Origin: Kribbella voronezhensis
GTDB taxonomy: Bacteria; Actinomycetota; Actinomycetes; Propionibacteriales; Kribbellaceae
Direction of reading: 5' to 3'
DNA: 64,000 nucleotides
NCBI RefSeq assembly: GCF_004365175.1
Contig: NZ_SOCE01000001.1
Location: 1,351,154-1,415,153, forward strand
The notes beneath the pieces were generated by a model. It searched no databases. It was given only the letters and a program-made list of their open reading frames with translations, and was not told the origin of the DNA. Each line of letters opens with the position of its first letter. Position 1 is the first letter of the stretch. Positions 27,101 through 33,864 of the stretch are shown here, in pieces. The translations under genes were made by a program, and so were the position numbers.

Positions 27101-28132
27101 GCCGACCATCCCCTTGATCTCGCCCTTGACCTCCCCGGCCTTGCCGGACTCCTTGTAGTCGTCGGCCTCCTTGAGCGTCTTCGGCGACTTGGCCTCGATC
27201 GCTGTCTTCACCGCCGCGATGAACGCCTTCTTGTCGAACGTTCCCGCCTGCTGGGCATCCATCGTGTCGGCTTTGGCCGCCTTGGCCTGGCCGGTGAGGT
27301 CATCGGTCGGCGCCAGCGCGGCGTCCTGCGCCTCCTTCGCCTTCGAGGCCGCCGGCGGATGCGCCCGCTTCGCCTTCGCAAACCCCTTCACATGTCCGGT
27401 GACACCAGTGAAGGCAGGATCCTGCTCAGGCCGTACGCCGGTAGGCGGCACCGGCGGCTCCAGCACCTGCGCACCCGACAGTGGCGCCGGCCCAGCAGCC
27501 CCAGCCCCACCGCCACCAGCACTTGCTCCACCCCCGCCAGCCGCACCCCCACCGCCGCTCGACTTACCGCCCTTGCCACCGCGAGGCTTGACCGGCTTGG
27601 CAGCGGCCTTCCCCAACGGACTGACAGCCGGTACCGGCTTCGGCGGCGGCACCGGCTTCTTCGGCGCGACGGACTCCGGCCCGAACCCGGTCGTGGTCAC
27701 CGCGAGCGCCGAAGCCGGCGGCTTCGGACCTTCGAGATCAACCGGTACGCCGGCCGCCTTCGCCGCCTTCAGCCCCTTCTCGACCGTGTCGATGGCCGGC
27801 TCCTCACGCTGGATCTCCACCAGCGCCGCGTCGATCTCCCCGGCCGCGTCGCCACCAGGTGACTTGAGCTTCCCGGCGAGCAACGCGTTCACCGCGGCAT
27901 TGCCGGCCTTCCGCTGCAACGCCAGCAGCCCCGGTGGAACGGCAGCACGCGCCGGTGGAACGGCAGCACGCTCCGGGCGATCGCCAGCGGCCCGTCGCCG
28001 GCCTTCGGCGAGGGCGTCGCTGACGTCGGCCTTCACAGAGGGACCCGTCGGGCGCGCGCCGGCCATCTCCAGAGCGTGGGCCACCCGCGTACGCCGTACC
28101 GACAGCACGCAGGCACTCCCGCGGGCAATCAT
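24125..28132 (-). CDS. 1335-aa tape-measure or large cargo protein of eCIS
   Basis: The start may be the ATG at 28132 or the one at 28066. Residues about 60-110 have a LLALQRKAGNAAVNALL motif like that in the DUF4157 protein. Residues 110-350 are Pro/Ala/Gly-rich, then long charged helices or coiled coils (to about 750). Several very hydrophobic helices follow (LLQLLLSLFGL type, IITAGITWLIGLL, VPIIIGFLASVIGLGGI). After about residue 1080 there is a distinct polar C-terminal domain with VEHLDEVGQNRDLYP that I do not recognise. Coiled-coil plus hydrophobic structure suits a tape measure; the unique C-terminus suits a toxin or effector. Both readings are inference. Confidence 0.75.
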   Translation of the reverse strand: MIARGSACVLSVRRTRVAHALEMAGARPTGPSVKADVSDALAEGRRRAAGDRPERAAVPPARAAVPPGLLALQRKAGNAAVNALLAGKLKSPGGDAAGEIDAALVEIQREEPAIDTVEKGLKAAKAAGVPVDLEGPKPPASALAVTTTGFGPESVAPKKPVPPPKPVPAVSPLGKAAAKPVKPRGGKGGKSSGGGGAAGGGGASAGGGGAGAAGPAPLSGAQVLEPPVPPTGVRPEQDPAFTGVTGHVKGFAKAKRAHPPAASKAKEAQDAALAPTDDLTGQAKAAKADTMDAQQAGTFDKKAFIAAVKTAIEAKSPKTLKEADDYKESGKAGEVKGEIKGMVGQGKEGQAKDIETATAAPPDMSKGVAKPVTPMETEDPGSAAAIPAAGAAPKVAPPEQTNLAAGKYQANQEMAEGEVTDQQLAQSNEPQFQGALADKQTAAAHADTAPAAFRAEEQQVIQQHKTEAAAETKTGVAGMQGSKAAALAKIVADKGKTKSKDEAKRAEVTTKIQSIFTAAETDVKATLDSIDPLVDAEFEKGEKQARTAFENYVAAKMSAYKEDRYGGWLGGLRWAKDKLVGMPDKVNEFYVAGRELYLQQMNGVISRVADIVGAGLTKAKARIAAGRSEIAAYVKSLPADLQKVGSEASKEIGEKFADLEGEVDSKQDALVDSLATKYSEARKGLDERIEELQAENKGLVDKAIGAIKAVINTIRELVGMLKNVLARVAGVVGDIVKNPVGFLSNLIDGVKGGILKFKDNILDHLRKGLMSWLFGALAEGGVTLPDKFDVRGILQLLLSLFGLTWANIRNRLVKQVGEPAMTAMEKGVEIFQKLRSEGIAGLWQMLIEKLGDIKEMILEQVKDFVITKIITAGITWLIGLLNPAAAFIKACKLIYDVVMFFVNNGSRILKFVNTVIDSVADIVKGNVSGVVNKINDVLGQMVPIIIGFLASVIGLGGIGQKIREIVEKLQKPVNKALDFVIKTGLKLAGPVIRGLKGLGKKAKAKIAAGKAYVKGKVESGKEWAKGKVSAAKERLTGGDIKTAVKDATNLLKAPKATVSSVRSGLAALRQRHGLRSADVVPGTTPGTFHVHVQREDADTPTVPLEEAADSQHAATLWEEVSEQTSRDAMAGFQNWRQPRRGEAVGQNRAVPIRLSEISARRIRSSGDRWIAAAPGVTSDQKRTAGERFHRLVDAAVATREEVTLYRRLREAASAIQALYGGRDVFSLDVEHLDEVGQNRDLYPRTSISRRFARIANAIRDGGAAGSVERQIVERARNAGEARQIARLYAEQQIELELGDTVRSTGGHEEPVDLDLEIIDTDVHAQITARRAASRR

Positions 28133-28211
28133 CTCTGCCCGAAAGGTCCTCCAGTGACTGGAACGACGCCGGGAGAACGCCCTGAAAGCACTGGACGCCC
28201 CCCGAGGAGGT

Positions 28212-30263
28212 TCAGCCGAGGGTGGGTCCGTCGAGCAACGCGTAGTACTGGCCGAATTCGCGTTCGAGGACGAGCCGGCCGAGTTTGCGGTACTCCTGGC
28301 CGACCGCCGCGATCACGTCGGCCATCCGCACCGGCTGGCCGGATTCTGCCGCCAGGTAGGCAGCGCTGACCGAGGCCGACCGAATGTTGCCTCCGGCAAG
28401 TTCAAAGGCCTCCGCACAGAACGGGAGGTCCAGGTCGTCACCGAGTGGCAGCGGTGGTGCCAGGCACTGTTGCCAGAGCCGGAGCCGCAGGTCGGGCGTG
28501 GGCGCCGGGAAGTCGATGATCGCGTCGAGCCGCCGGGTGAACGCGTCGTCGATGTTGGCCCGCAGGTTGGTCGCCAGGATCGCCAGTCCGTCGAAGCTCT
28601 CCAGCCGCTGCAGGAGGTAGGCGCTCTCGATGTTGGCGTACCGGTCGTGCGCGTCCCGGACGTCGCTGCGCTTGCCGAAGATCGCGTCCGCCTCGTCGAA
28701 GAACAGTACGGCGTTAACGCCACCAGCCTCGCTGAAGATCCGCTCTAAATTCTTCTCGGTCTCACCCACGTACTTGTCGACCACGGTCGCCAGGTTCACC
28801 GTGTAGAGATCCAGCCCCAACTCAGTGGCGATCACTTCGGCGGACATCGTCTTACCAGTGCCGGAATCGCCCGCGAACAAGGCGGTCACGCCACGCCCAC
28901 GTCCCCCACCACGCCGCATCCGCCAATCGGTCAACACCGTGTCGCGATGCCGAGCCCGAGCAGCCAATCCCTGCAGCGCCCGCCGAACCGCCGGAGCAAG
29001 GACGAGGTCGTCCCACCCGACCTCCGGCTCGATCCTTCGAGCCAGCCGCTCGAGCCCAGCAGCGTTCTGAGCCCGTACGCCGCGGCGCAGGTCGTCTGCG
29101 GTGATCGCGGTGCCCGCCAGCAGCGCCGACGCGGCCGCGGTCTTGAAGACGTTCCGCACCTGTCCAGGGCCGAGCGCGAGATGGGAAGCCAGGATCTCGG
29201 GATCGAGTTCGGACTCCTGCAAGTGTTCGCGCCAGAGCTCGATCCGGTCATGCGCACCGAGCACTGGCGCATCCACGGTCAACGGCGTCTCCGGACTCCA
29301 CCGCGGATCCCACGTCGTCGTACCGATGAACAGGACCGGGACCTCCCAGCGGCTCAACCGGTGCAGCGATTCCAGCGACGACTCTGCCAACGCCTCCACC
29401 GGCCCGACGACCAGCCCCGCGTGCTGCAACAAGGCCTCCCGGCCGGCGATCACCGCCAGCCCGAGTGGATCGGAGTCGCGAGCCATCAACCGCAGATCAA
29501 CCGCCACGACGCCCCGCCCGGCAGCCGCCAACGCTGCCGCCGCGATGGATTGCCCGGTACCGGCCTCGTGCTCGCGCAGATGAACCAGCCGTACGCCGGC
29601 CGCCAGGCTCCGGCCGAGATCCGCGCTCGCATCGGTCTTGTACGCGGTCAGCTCCTCCAGCATCGGCACCAGCCGATGGTCGGGCAGGTCGTCACCGAGC
29701 AGATGCGCGGCAACCCGGTCCGGGACCCGGATCGCCCGGGTCAGGAACGGCCGCTCCGGATCCTCGACGATCAGCAGTCCGCGATCCACGAGCGGCCCAC
29801 TCGCCGTCAACCGGCCGCGCGCCACCGACGACATCGACGAGGCACCGGCGAGTTCCAGGGCCAGGCCGACACTCGGCCGCCGCCGGGTCACATCGTCGTT
29901 GAGATAGCCGTAGAGCCGCTCGAACCGGCTGTCCAGGTCAGGCAGTAGCGCGATCACCAGCAACTCGGTGTCCAGCGCCGTCAGTCCCGCGACCGCGGCC
30001 AGCCGGCGCAACCTAATGACGTTGCCCTCGGCAATGTATTCGTCAGCCGACCGTTCCAGTGCTGCCAGAGCCGTTTCGTCGACAACAGCCGTGTGCGCCT
30101 GTCCGCTGAGCAGCCGGTCGACGAGTTCGTCGTTGACGTACAGGCCGCGGAACGGGTCGTCCATCGACGGGTCGTCCGCACGGCGCCGCGCCACGAGCGC
30201 CCGGATCCGGTCCTCGACCAGGCCCAGGCGCGCCAGAAGATAGTCCAGCCCTTGCGCGGTCAC
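28212..30263 (-). CDS. AAA+ ATPase of eCIS (Afp15-like)
   Basis: 683 aa from the GTG at 30263, whose GTGA overlaps the DUF4255 stop and which follows AGAGGA; the much longer open frame through the flanking genes is not real. The N-terminal half is a helical regulatory part. The C-terminal AAA+ core has Walker A GDSGTGKTM near residue 465, Walker B VLFFDEADAIFGKR near 520 and an arginine-bearing ILATN..IDDAFTRRLD segment. Such ATPases are required for particle assembly in Afp/PVC loci. Confidence 0.92.
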   Translation of the reverse strand: MTAQGLDYLLARLGLVEDRIRALVARRRADDPSMDDPFRGLYVNDELVDRLLSGQAHTAVVDETALAALERSADEYIAEGNVIRLRRLAAVAGLTALDTELLVIALLPDLDSRFERLYGYLNDDVTRRRPSVGLALELAGASSMSSVARGRLTASGPLVDRGLLIVEDPERPFLTRAIRVPDRVAAHLLGDDLPDHRLVPMLEELTAYKTDASADLGRSLAAGVRLVHLREHEAGTGQSIAAAALAAAGRGVVAVDLRLMARDSDPLGLAVIAGREALLQHAGLVVGPVEALAESSLESLHRLSRWEVPVLFIGTTTWDPRWSPETPLTVDAPVLGAHDRIELWREHLQESELDPEILASHLALGPGQVRNVFKTAAASALLAGTAITADDLRRGVRAQNAAGLERLARRIEPEVGWDDLVLAPAVRRALQGLAARARHRDTVLTDWRMRRGGGRGRGVTALFAGDSGTGKTMSAEVIATELGLDLYTVNLATVVDKYVGETEKNLERIFSEAGGVNAVLFFDEADAIFGKRSDVRDAHDRYANIESAYLLQRLESFDGLAILATNLRANIDDAFTRRLDAIIDFPAPTPDLRLRLWQQCLAPPLPLGDDLDLPFCAEAFELAGGNIRSASVSAAYLAAESGQPVRMADVIAAVGQEYRKLGRLVLEREFGQYYALLDGPTLG

Positions 30264-30922
30264 CCGGTCCTCTTGCGTGGCCGCCGGGGATTGGGTCGCT
30301 GCGGCTCGTTCGCAGTACTGCGTCCTGCCACTTCGCGGGGCGGCCAGCCGTCCGTCCCACCCATCGACACCCGTGGCGGCTGATCGACCAGCGTGGCCGC
30401 CTCGTAGACGCGACCGGTCGGGGTCGGCGCGCAGACCACGAGGTCCAGGGACGGTTTGAGTTCTCCGCCGAGGGCGGACCAGACGTCGGCAAAGGAACGA
30501 TCTTCCGGCGGCGGCAGCGCGATGGAGACCGGCACCGAGAGACCCAGCTCGGCCAGCGGTCCAGTGAGCAGGTCTGTGGGCAGCGCCTCGTGCCGGAGGA
30601 AGCAGGAGAGCAGTCCGGACAGCAGCCGGTGCTCGTCCTCGGGCCGCTGCGTCCAGGCCGTCACCAGATAGGACAGCTTGAAGTACCGCGGGGGCAGGTG
30701 GCGTGCGGTGATCCGCTGCTCCGCGTCGTACTCGTTCAGCAGACCGCGCTCGCGGCGGCGCAGGTCTTCGCGGATGTCGTAGAGGTACACGTCGATCGTG
30801 GGTGCGTTGCGACGGCTCGACCACTCCTTGGTGGGGGCGTCGAACACCACCTCGACGTCCCGCGCGCCGATCGCTTCGCGCTGGATCAGAGTCTGCAGCG
30901 CAGAGTCCACCTCTTGGATCAC
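30260..30922 (-). CDS. DUF4255 (Pvc16-like) tail cap protein
   Basis: 220 aa from the GTG at 30922, chosen because the family begins IQEVDSALQTLI. The frame stays open further upstream but would overlap the divergent gene. DUF4255 core: VDVYLYDIREDLRRRE-like segment (here TIDVYLYDIREDLRRRERGL at 20 residues), then FKLSYLVTAWTQRPEDEHRL. It caps the end of the sheath and tube in Afp/PVC particles. It is the first gene of the minus-strand run and lies back to back with the FN3/SPOR-like gene. Confidence 0.88.
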   Translation of the reverse strand: MIQEVDSALQTLIQREAIGARDVEVVFDAPTKEWSSRRNAPTIDVYLYDIREDLRRRERGLLNEYDAEQRITARHLPPRYFKLSYLVTAWTQRPEDEHRLLSGLLSCFLRHEALPTDLLTGPLAELGLSVPVSIALPPPEDRSFADVWSALGGELKPSLDLVVCAPTPTGRVYEAATLVDQPPRVSMGGTDGWPPREVAGRSTANEPQRPNPRRPRKRTG

Positions 30923-31118
30923 AGCACGAGTGTTCTGCCCGGACGCTGGCGGGCCGAAGCGGGCTGGGGTCGAGCCCGGGGCACCGTCTGCTGCCCGATC
31001 GGGCAAGCCCGGCTGCACCGCGAGGCAGGCGGCCGGCCCTGCACGACGTACGCAGTACGGGCTTAGCCTGTGAGCGACGCCGGTGATCGACCTGGCGACG
31101 GAGTAGGGGGAGAGCCGA
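30923..31118. promoter_or_regulatory. Divergent promoter region of eCIS and right-flank genes
   Basis: 196 bp between the DUF4255 start and the start of the FN3/SPOR-like gene. It should hold the promoter of the leading eCIS genes on the minus strand. TAGGGGGA at about 31104-31111 is the plus-strand ribosome binding site. No confident hexamers were assigned. Confidence 0.45.
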
Positions 31119-32672
31119 GTGACGGACCCGGTACTGCGGTTGGAGACGACCCAGTTGACTGTCGAGCCCGGCGGCCAGGCCCGGGCGGAGGTCACCGTCC
31201 TCAACCCCGGCACGATCGTCGAGAGCTACGCCCTGGACGTCGTCGGCGAGCAGCCGATCCCCTGGGCCGAGGTGACCCCGCCCGTCCTGTCGGTCTATCC
31301 GCAGCAGCAGGAGACGGCCACGATCGTCTTCAACCCACCGACCGGGCCGACCGGGCCGGCCGGTACGGTCCCGTTCGGGATCCGGGCGAAGTCGCAGGTC
31401 GATCCGCTGAACAGTGCGGTCGTCGAAGGGCAGCTCGAGATCGGCCAGGTCTTCGGGCTGCAGGCCAAGCTGACGCCGGTCACGTCGTCCGGGCGCTGGC
31501 GTGGGCTGCACACGATCCAGTTCAGCAACTGGGGCAACGCCCCGGCCCGGTTGCGGATCGTCGCGTCCGACCCCGACCAGGCGCTCGGCTTCCTGATCCG
31601 CCCCGACGTCGTCGACGTACCGCTGGGCGCCACGGTCACCGCGCGGATCAAGGCCCGCACCCGCAAACCCGTACTGCGCGGCTCGACGACCCGCCTGCCC
31701 TTCAAGGTCGTCGGCGAGCCTGATCCCCCACGCCCCTTCGGCATGCCGGAAACCCCGGGCGCCGATCCCGGTCGCCCGATGGTGGACGGAGCCTTCACCC
31801 AGAAGCCGATCCTCACGCGCGGCGTCATCACCGCAGCCACCGTCGTAGGAGCCGCCCTGATCGGCGTACTGGCGTTCGCCCTCACCCGAGGTGGCGGTGC
31901 CGCGGCGACCCCGACGGGCGACGGCACAACTCTGCCCGGCAAGCCTGTCTTGACCGCCGCTGCGGCAGGACCCACGTCCATCGCGCTCGTCTGGGCCCAG
32001 CTGCCCAATATCGATTCGTATGCGCTCTACTACGTCGACGACGCCGGGCACGTCAACAAGTCCGAGCGCGGCGTCGACGTGAAGCAGACGGCGAAGACCG
32101 TCACGGGCCTGAACGCCGGGGTTCACTACTGCTTCAAGTTGAGCGCGGTCAACGGCAAGCTCGAAGGGCCGCCCTCTGCCGCTGCCTGTGCAACCACAGG
32201 GAAGGCGACGCCGACTTCCGCACCACCCAGCAGTGCGCCGCCGTCGGGTGGAACGTCTACTGCGCCGCCCGGTGGGGTGACCACCTCCGCACCGCCCAGC
32301 TCCGCCGCGACCCAGACCGGCCAGCCATCCGCCTCCGTCGGAGTCGACGCACCACAGTTCGCACCAGGCCAGTGGATCGCGGCCGTGGACCTCGCTCCCG
32401 GCGCACTCGTGAACGCCGAACAGAACGCCAAGAGTCTGGCGGCGCAGCTGAAGAGCGCCGGAGTCGATGCGAAGGCTCTGCACGCCACCGGCCAATACCC
32501 GGGGCTGTACCGGCTCGACACCAAGAAGCCGATGCCGGACGACTGGGTGGTCTACGTGGGCCCGGCGGCCTCACCCGACCAAGCGCAAGCGGTCTGCAGG
32601 TCCCCGCAGGTGCAGCAGATCAGAAGCTCGACCTGCCCACGCTTCCAGCCTGCCGTCCCACCGCCTGGCTAG
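31119..32672 (+). CDS. Membrane protein: Ig-like region, TM, FN3 domain, SPOR-like C-terminus
   Basis: 517 aa, GTG start behind TAGGGGGA. Residues 1-205 are beta-rich, Ig/MSP-like (TQLTVEPGGQARAEVTVLNP at 20 residues). A membrane segment lies near 230-255. Residues 265-350 are a fibronectin type III domain (TSIALVWAQLPNIDSYALYY at 20 residues). A Pro/Ser/Thr linker follows. Residues 410-515 carry the same C-terminal domain as the protein at 3045-3923 (GQWIA, AGVDAKAL, GQYPGL, WVVYVGP, two Cys). It is divergent from the eCIS cap gene. The role is unknown; the topology suggests a cytoplasmic Ig-like part and an outside C-terminus. Confidence 0.8.
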   Translation: MTDPVLRLETTQLTVEPGGQARAEVTVLNPGTIVESYALDVVGEQPIPWAEVTPPVLSVYPQQQETATIVFNPPTGPTGPAGTVPFGIRAKSQVDPLNSAVVEGQLEIGQVFGLQAKLTPVTSSGRWRGLHTIQFSNWGNAPARLRIVASDPDQALGFLIRPDVVDVPLGATVTARIKARTRKPVLRGSTTRLPFKVVGEPDPPRPFGMPETPGADPGRPMVDGAFTQKPILTRGVITAATVVGAALIGVLAFALTRGGGAAATPTGDGTTLPGKPVLTAAAAGPTSIALVWAQLPNIDSYALYYVDDAGHVNKSERGVDVKQTAKTVTGLNAGVHYCFKLSAVNGKLEGPPSAAACATTGKATPTSAPPSSAPPSGGTSTAPPGGVTTSAPPSSAATQTGQPSASVGVDAPQFAPGQWIAAVDLAPGALVNAEQNAKSLAAQLKSAGVDAKALHATGQYPGLYRLDTKKPMPDDWVVYVGPAASPDQAQAVCRSPQVQQIRSSTCPRFQPAVPPPG

Positions 32673-33757
32673 CGCGGGCGGGACAGCGCGGTCAGGCTGG
32701 TCAGCGCGGTGAGGTTCTGAGGCGCATCGGGACGCGCGGGATAGGTCCCGCCGACAGCGAGCAGTAGCTGCTTGACCGGTACTCCGGTGTCGAGCTTCAG
32801 CTTCTGCAGATCGCTGCTGTCCTTGAGTTGAAGCTCGCTACAGCGTCCCTCGTACATCACGAGCAGCGTGCTCGGCCGGAACTGCAGTTGGCGATTGGCG
32901 TTGGCAGCAGGCAGGCCGGCGCGCACGTCCAGTCGTCGTACGCGCACAGGGTCCTTGAAGTTCACGGTGACCATGCCCCTGGCTGCGGACTTCCCCGGAC
33001 AGCCGTCGAGCGGTGCGAGCTTCGTCGGATCCCAGGCGGTGGCCCAGGCATCGTCGAGGGGTGCCGTGCCCAGCGCGGCGGCAGCGTAGGTGGGTGCGAC
33101 CGACTGCGGCGGAGCGCCGGCGAAGACGACCGGATCGACCGCCACCAGGGTGCCGCGTACGTCGTACAGGCGGTCTTTTGCCCAACTCACAGGGTTCTTG
33201 CCGACGACGGAGAACACCACCAGGACTGCGGCGATGCCGACGACTGCGGTGATCACGCGGCGCCAGCGGTAGAGCGGCGGCAGACTCCGGCGGTACTCGC
33301 GGCGTGCCTTGCGGTCCTTGGGATCCCACAACCGCTGCCACCAGGTCTGGCTTGCGACGGCCGACGGCTTCTGGTTGGTGAACGCTGTCGGCCGCAGCAC
33401 CTTGCCACACTTACTGCAGAACCTGAGCGTCACCGCATTCGGCACACCGCACTGCGGACACGCCACCTCGCCTGGCTTTGGCCGGCCCGACACATCCTCG
33501 TACTGCGAGGTGCGGACTGGCGCTGCCTGTCCGGGTGACGGGTCAGCGGAGGGAGCCTCTGTCGACAGCGTTGCGGCAGGTCCGGCCTGACCAGAACGCT
33601 GGGTCGCCACCGCGCTCTGCTCACTGGCGGACTGACGGACCGGCGGGCGCTCTTCCGCCGTCGCCTGGTCCCAGCCGAGGTAGACACCGCAGTACAGACA
33701 GAAGGCCGAGCCGGCCGGGTTGCGCTCACCGCAGGCGGTACAGACATCCTCGCTCAT
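32669..33757 (-). CDS. Zinc-ribbon membrane protein with discoidin-like C-terminal domain
   Basis: 362 aa from the second ATG (33757), which is better spaced from GGGGGAG than the one at 33763. Residues 5-22 form a zinc ribbon (CTACGERNPAGSAFCLYCG) and residues about 98-118 a second (CPQCGVPNAVTLRFCSKCG). A membrane segment lies near 166-186 (ITAVVGIAAVLVVFSVVG). The outer part (about 210-345) looks like the glycan-binding discoidin-like domain of actinobacterial zinc-ribbon proteins. The gene end overlaps the end of the FN3/SPOR-like gene by 4 bp. It is divergent from the dynamin-like pair, whose first member has a similar zinc ribbon. Confidence 0.78.
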   Translation of the reverse strand: MSEDVCTACGERNPAGSAFCLYCGVYLGWDQATAEERPPVRQSASEQSAVATQRSGQAGPAATLSTEAPSADPSPGQAAPVRTSQYEDVSGRPKPGEVACPQCGVPNAVTLRFCSKCGKVLRPTAFTNQKPSAVASQTWWQRLWDPKDRKARREYRRSLPPLYRWRRVITAVVGIAAVLVVFSVVGKNPVSWAKDRLYDVRGTLVAVDPVVFAGAPPQSVAPTYAAAALGTAPLDDAWATAWDPTKLAPLDGCPGKSAARGMVTVNFKDPVRVRRLDVRAGLPAANANRQLQFRPSTLLVMYEGRCSELQLKDSSDLQKLKLDTGVPVKQLLLAVGGTYPARPDAPQNLTALTSLTALSRPR

Positions 33758-33864
33758 CGCCATCTCCCCCTTGCGGGTGATTATGGCACTGGCGGCCCGG
33801 CTCAGGACGCTAATCTGTGGGATACGACGGTGGAACCGACGGACGCCGGGGGGATCGGCAACCG

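Noticed and set aside
24566..27862. 1098-codon open frame on the plus strand
   Set aside because: It is antisense to the 1335-aa gene, has a composition typical of a high-GC shadow and no ribosome binding site.
11356..30922. Prophage or type VI secretion system
   Set aside because: No capsid, terminase, portal, integrase, TssJLM or ClpV genes; DUF4255, DUF4157 and the Afp15-like ATPase point to eCIS.
30264..32495. Upstream extension of the AAA+ gene frame
   Set aside because: It crosses the DUF4255 gene and the FN3/SPOR-like gene; the GTG with GTGA overlap and AGAGGA at 30263 is the natural start.
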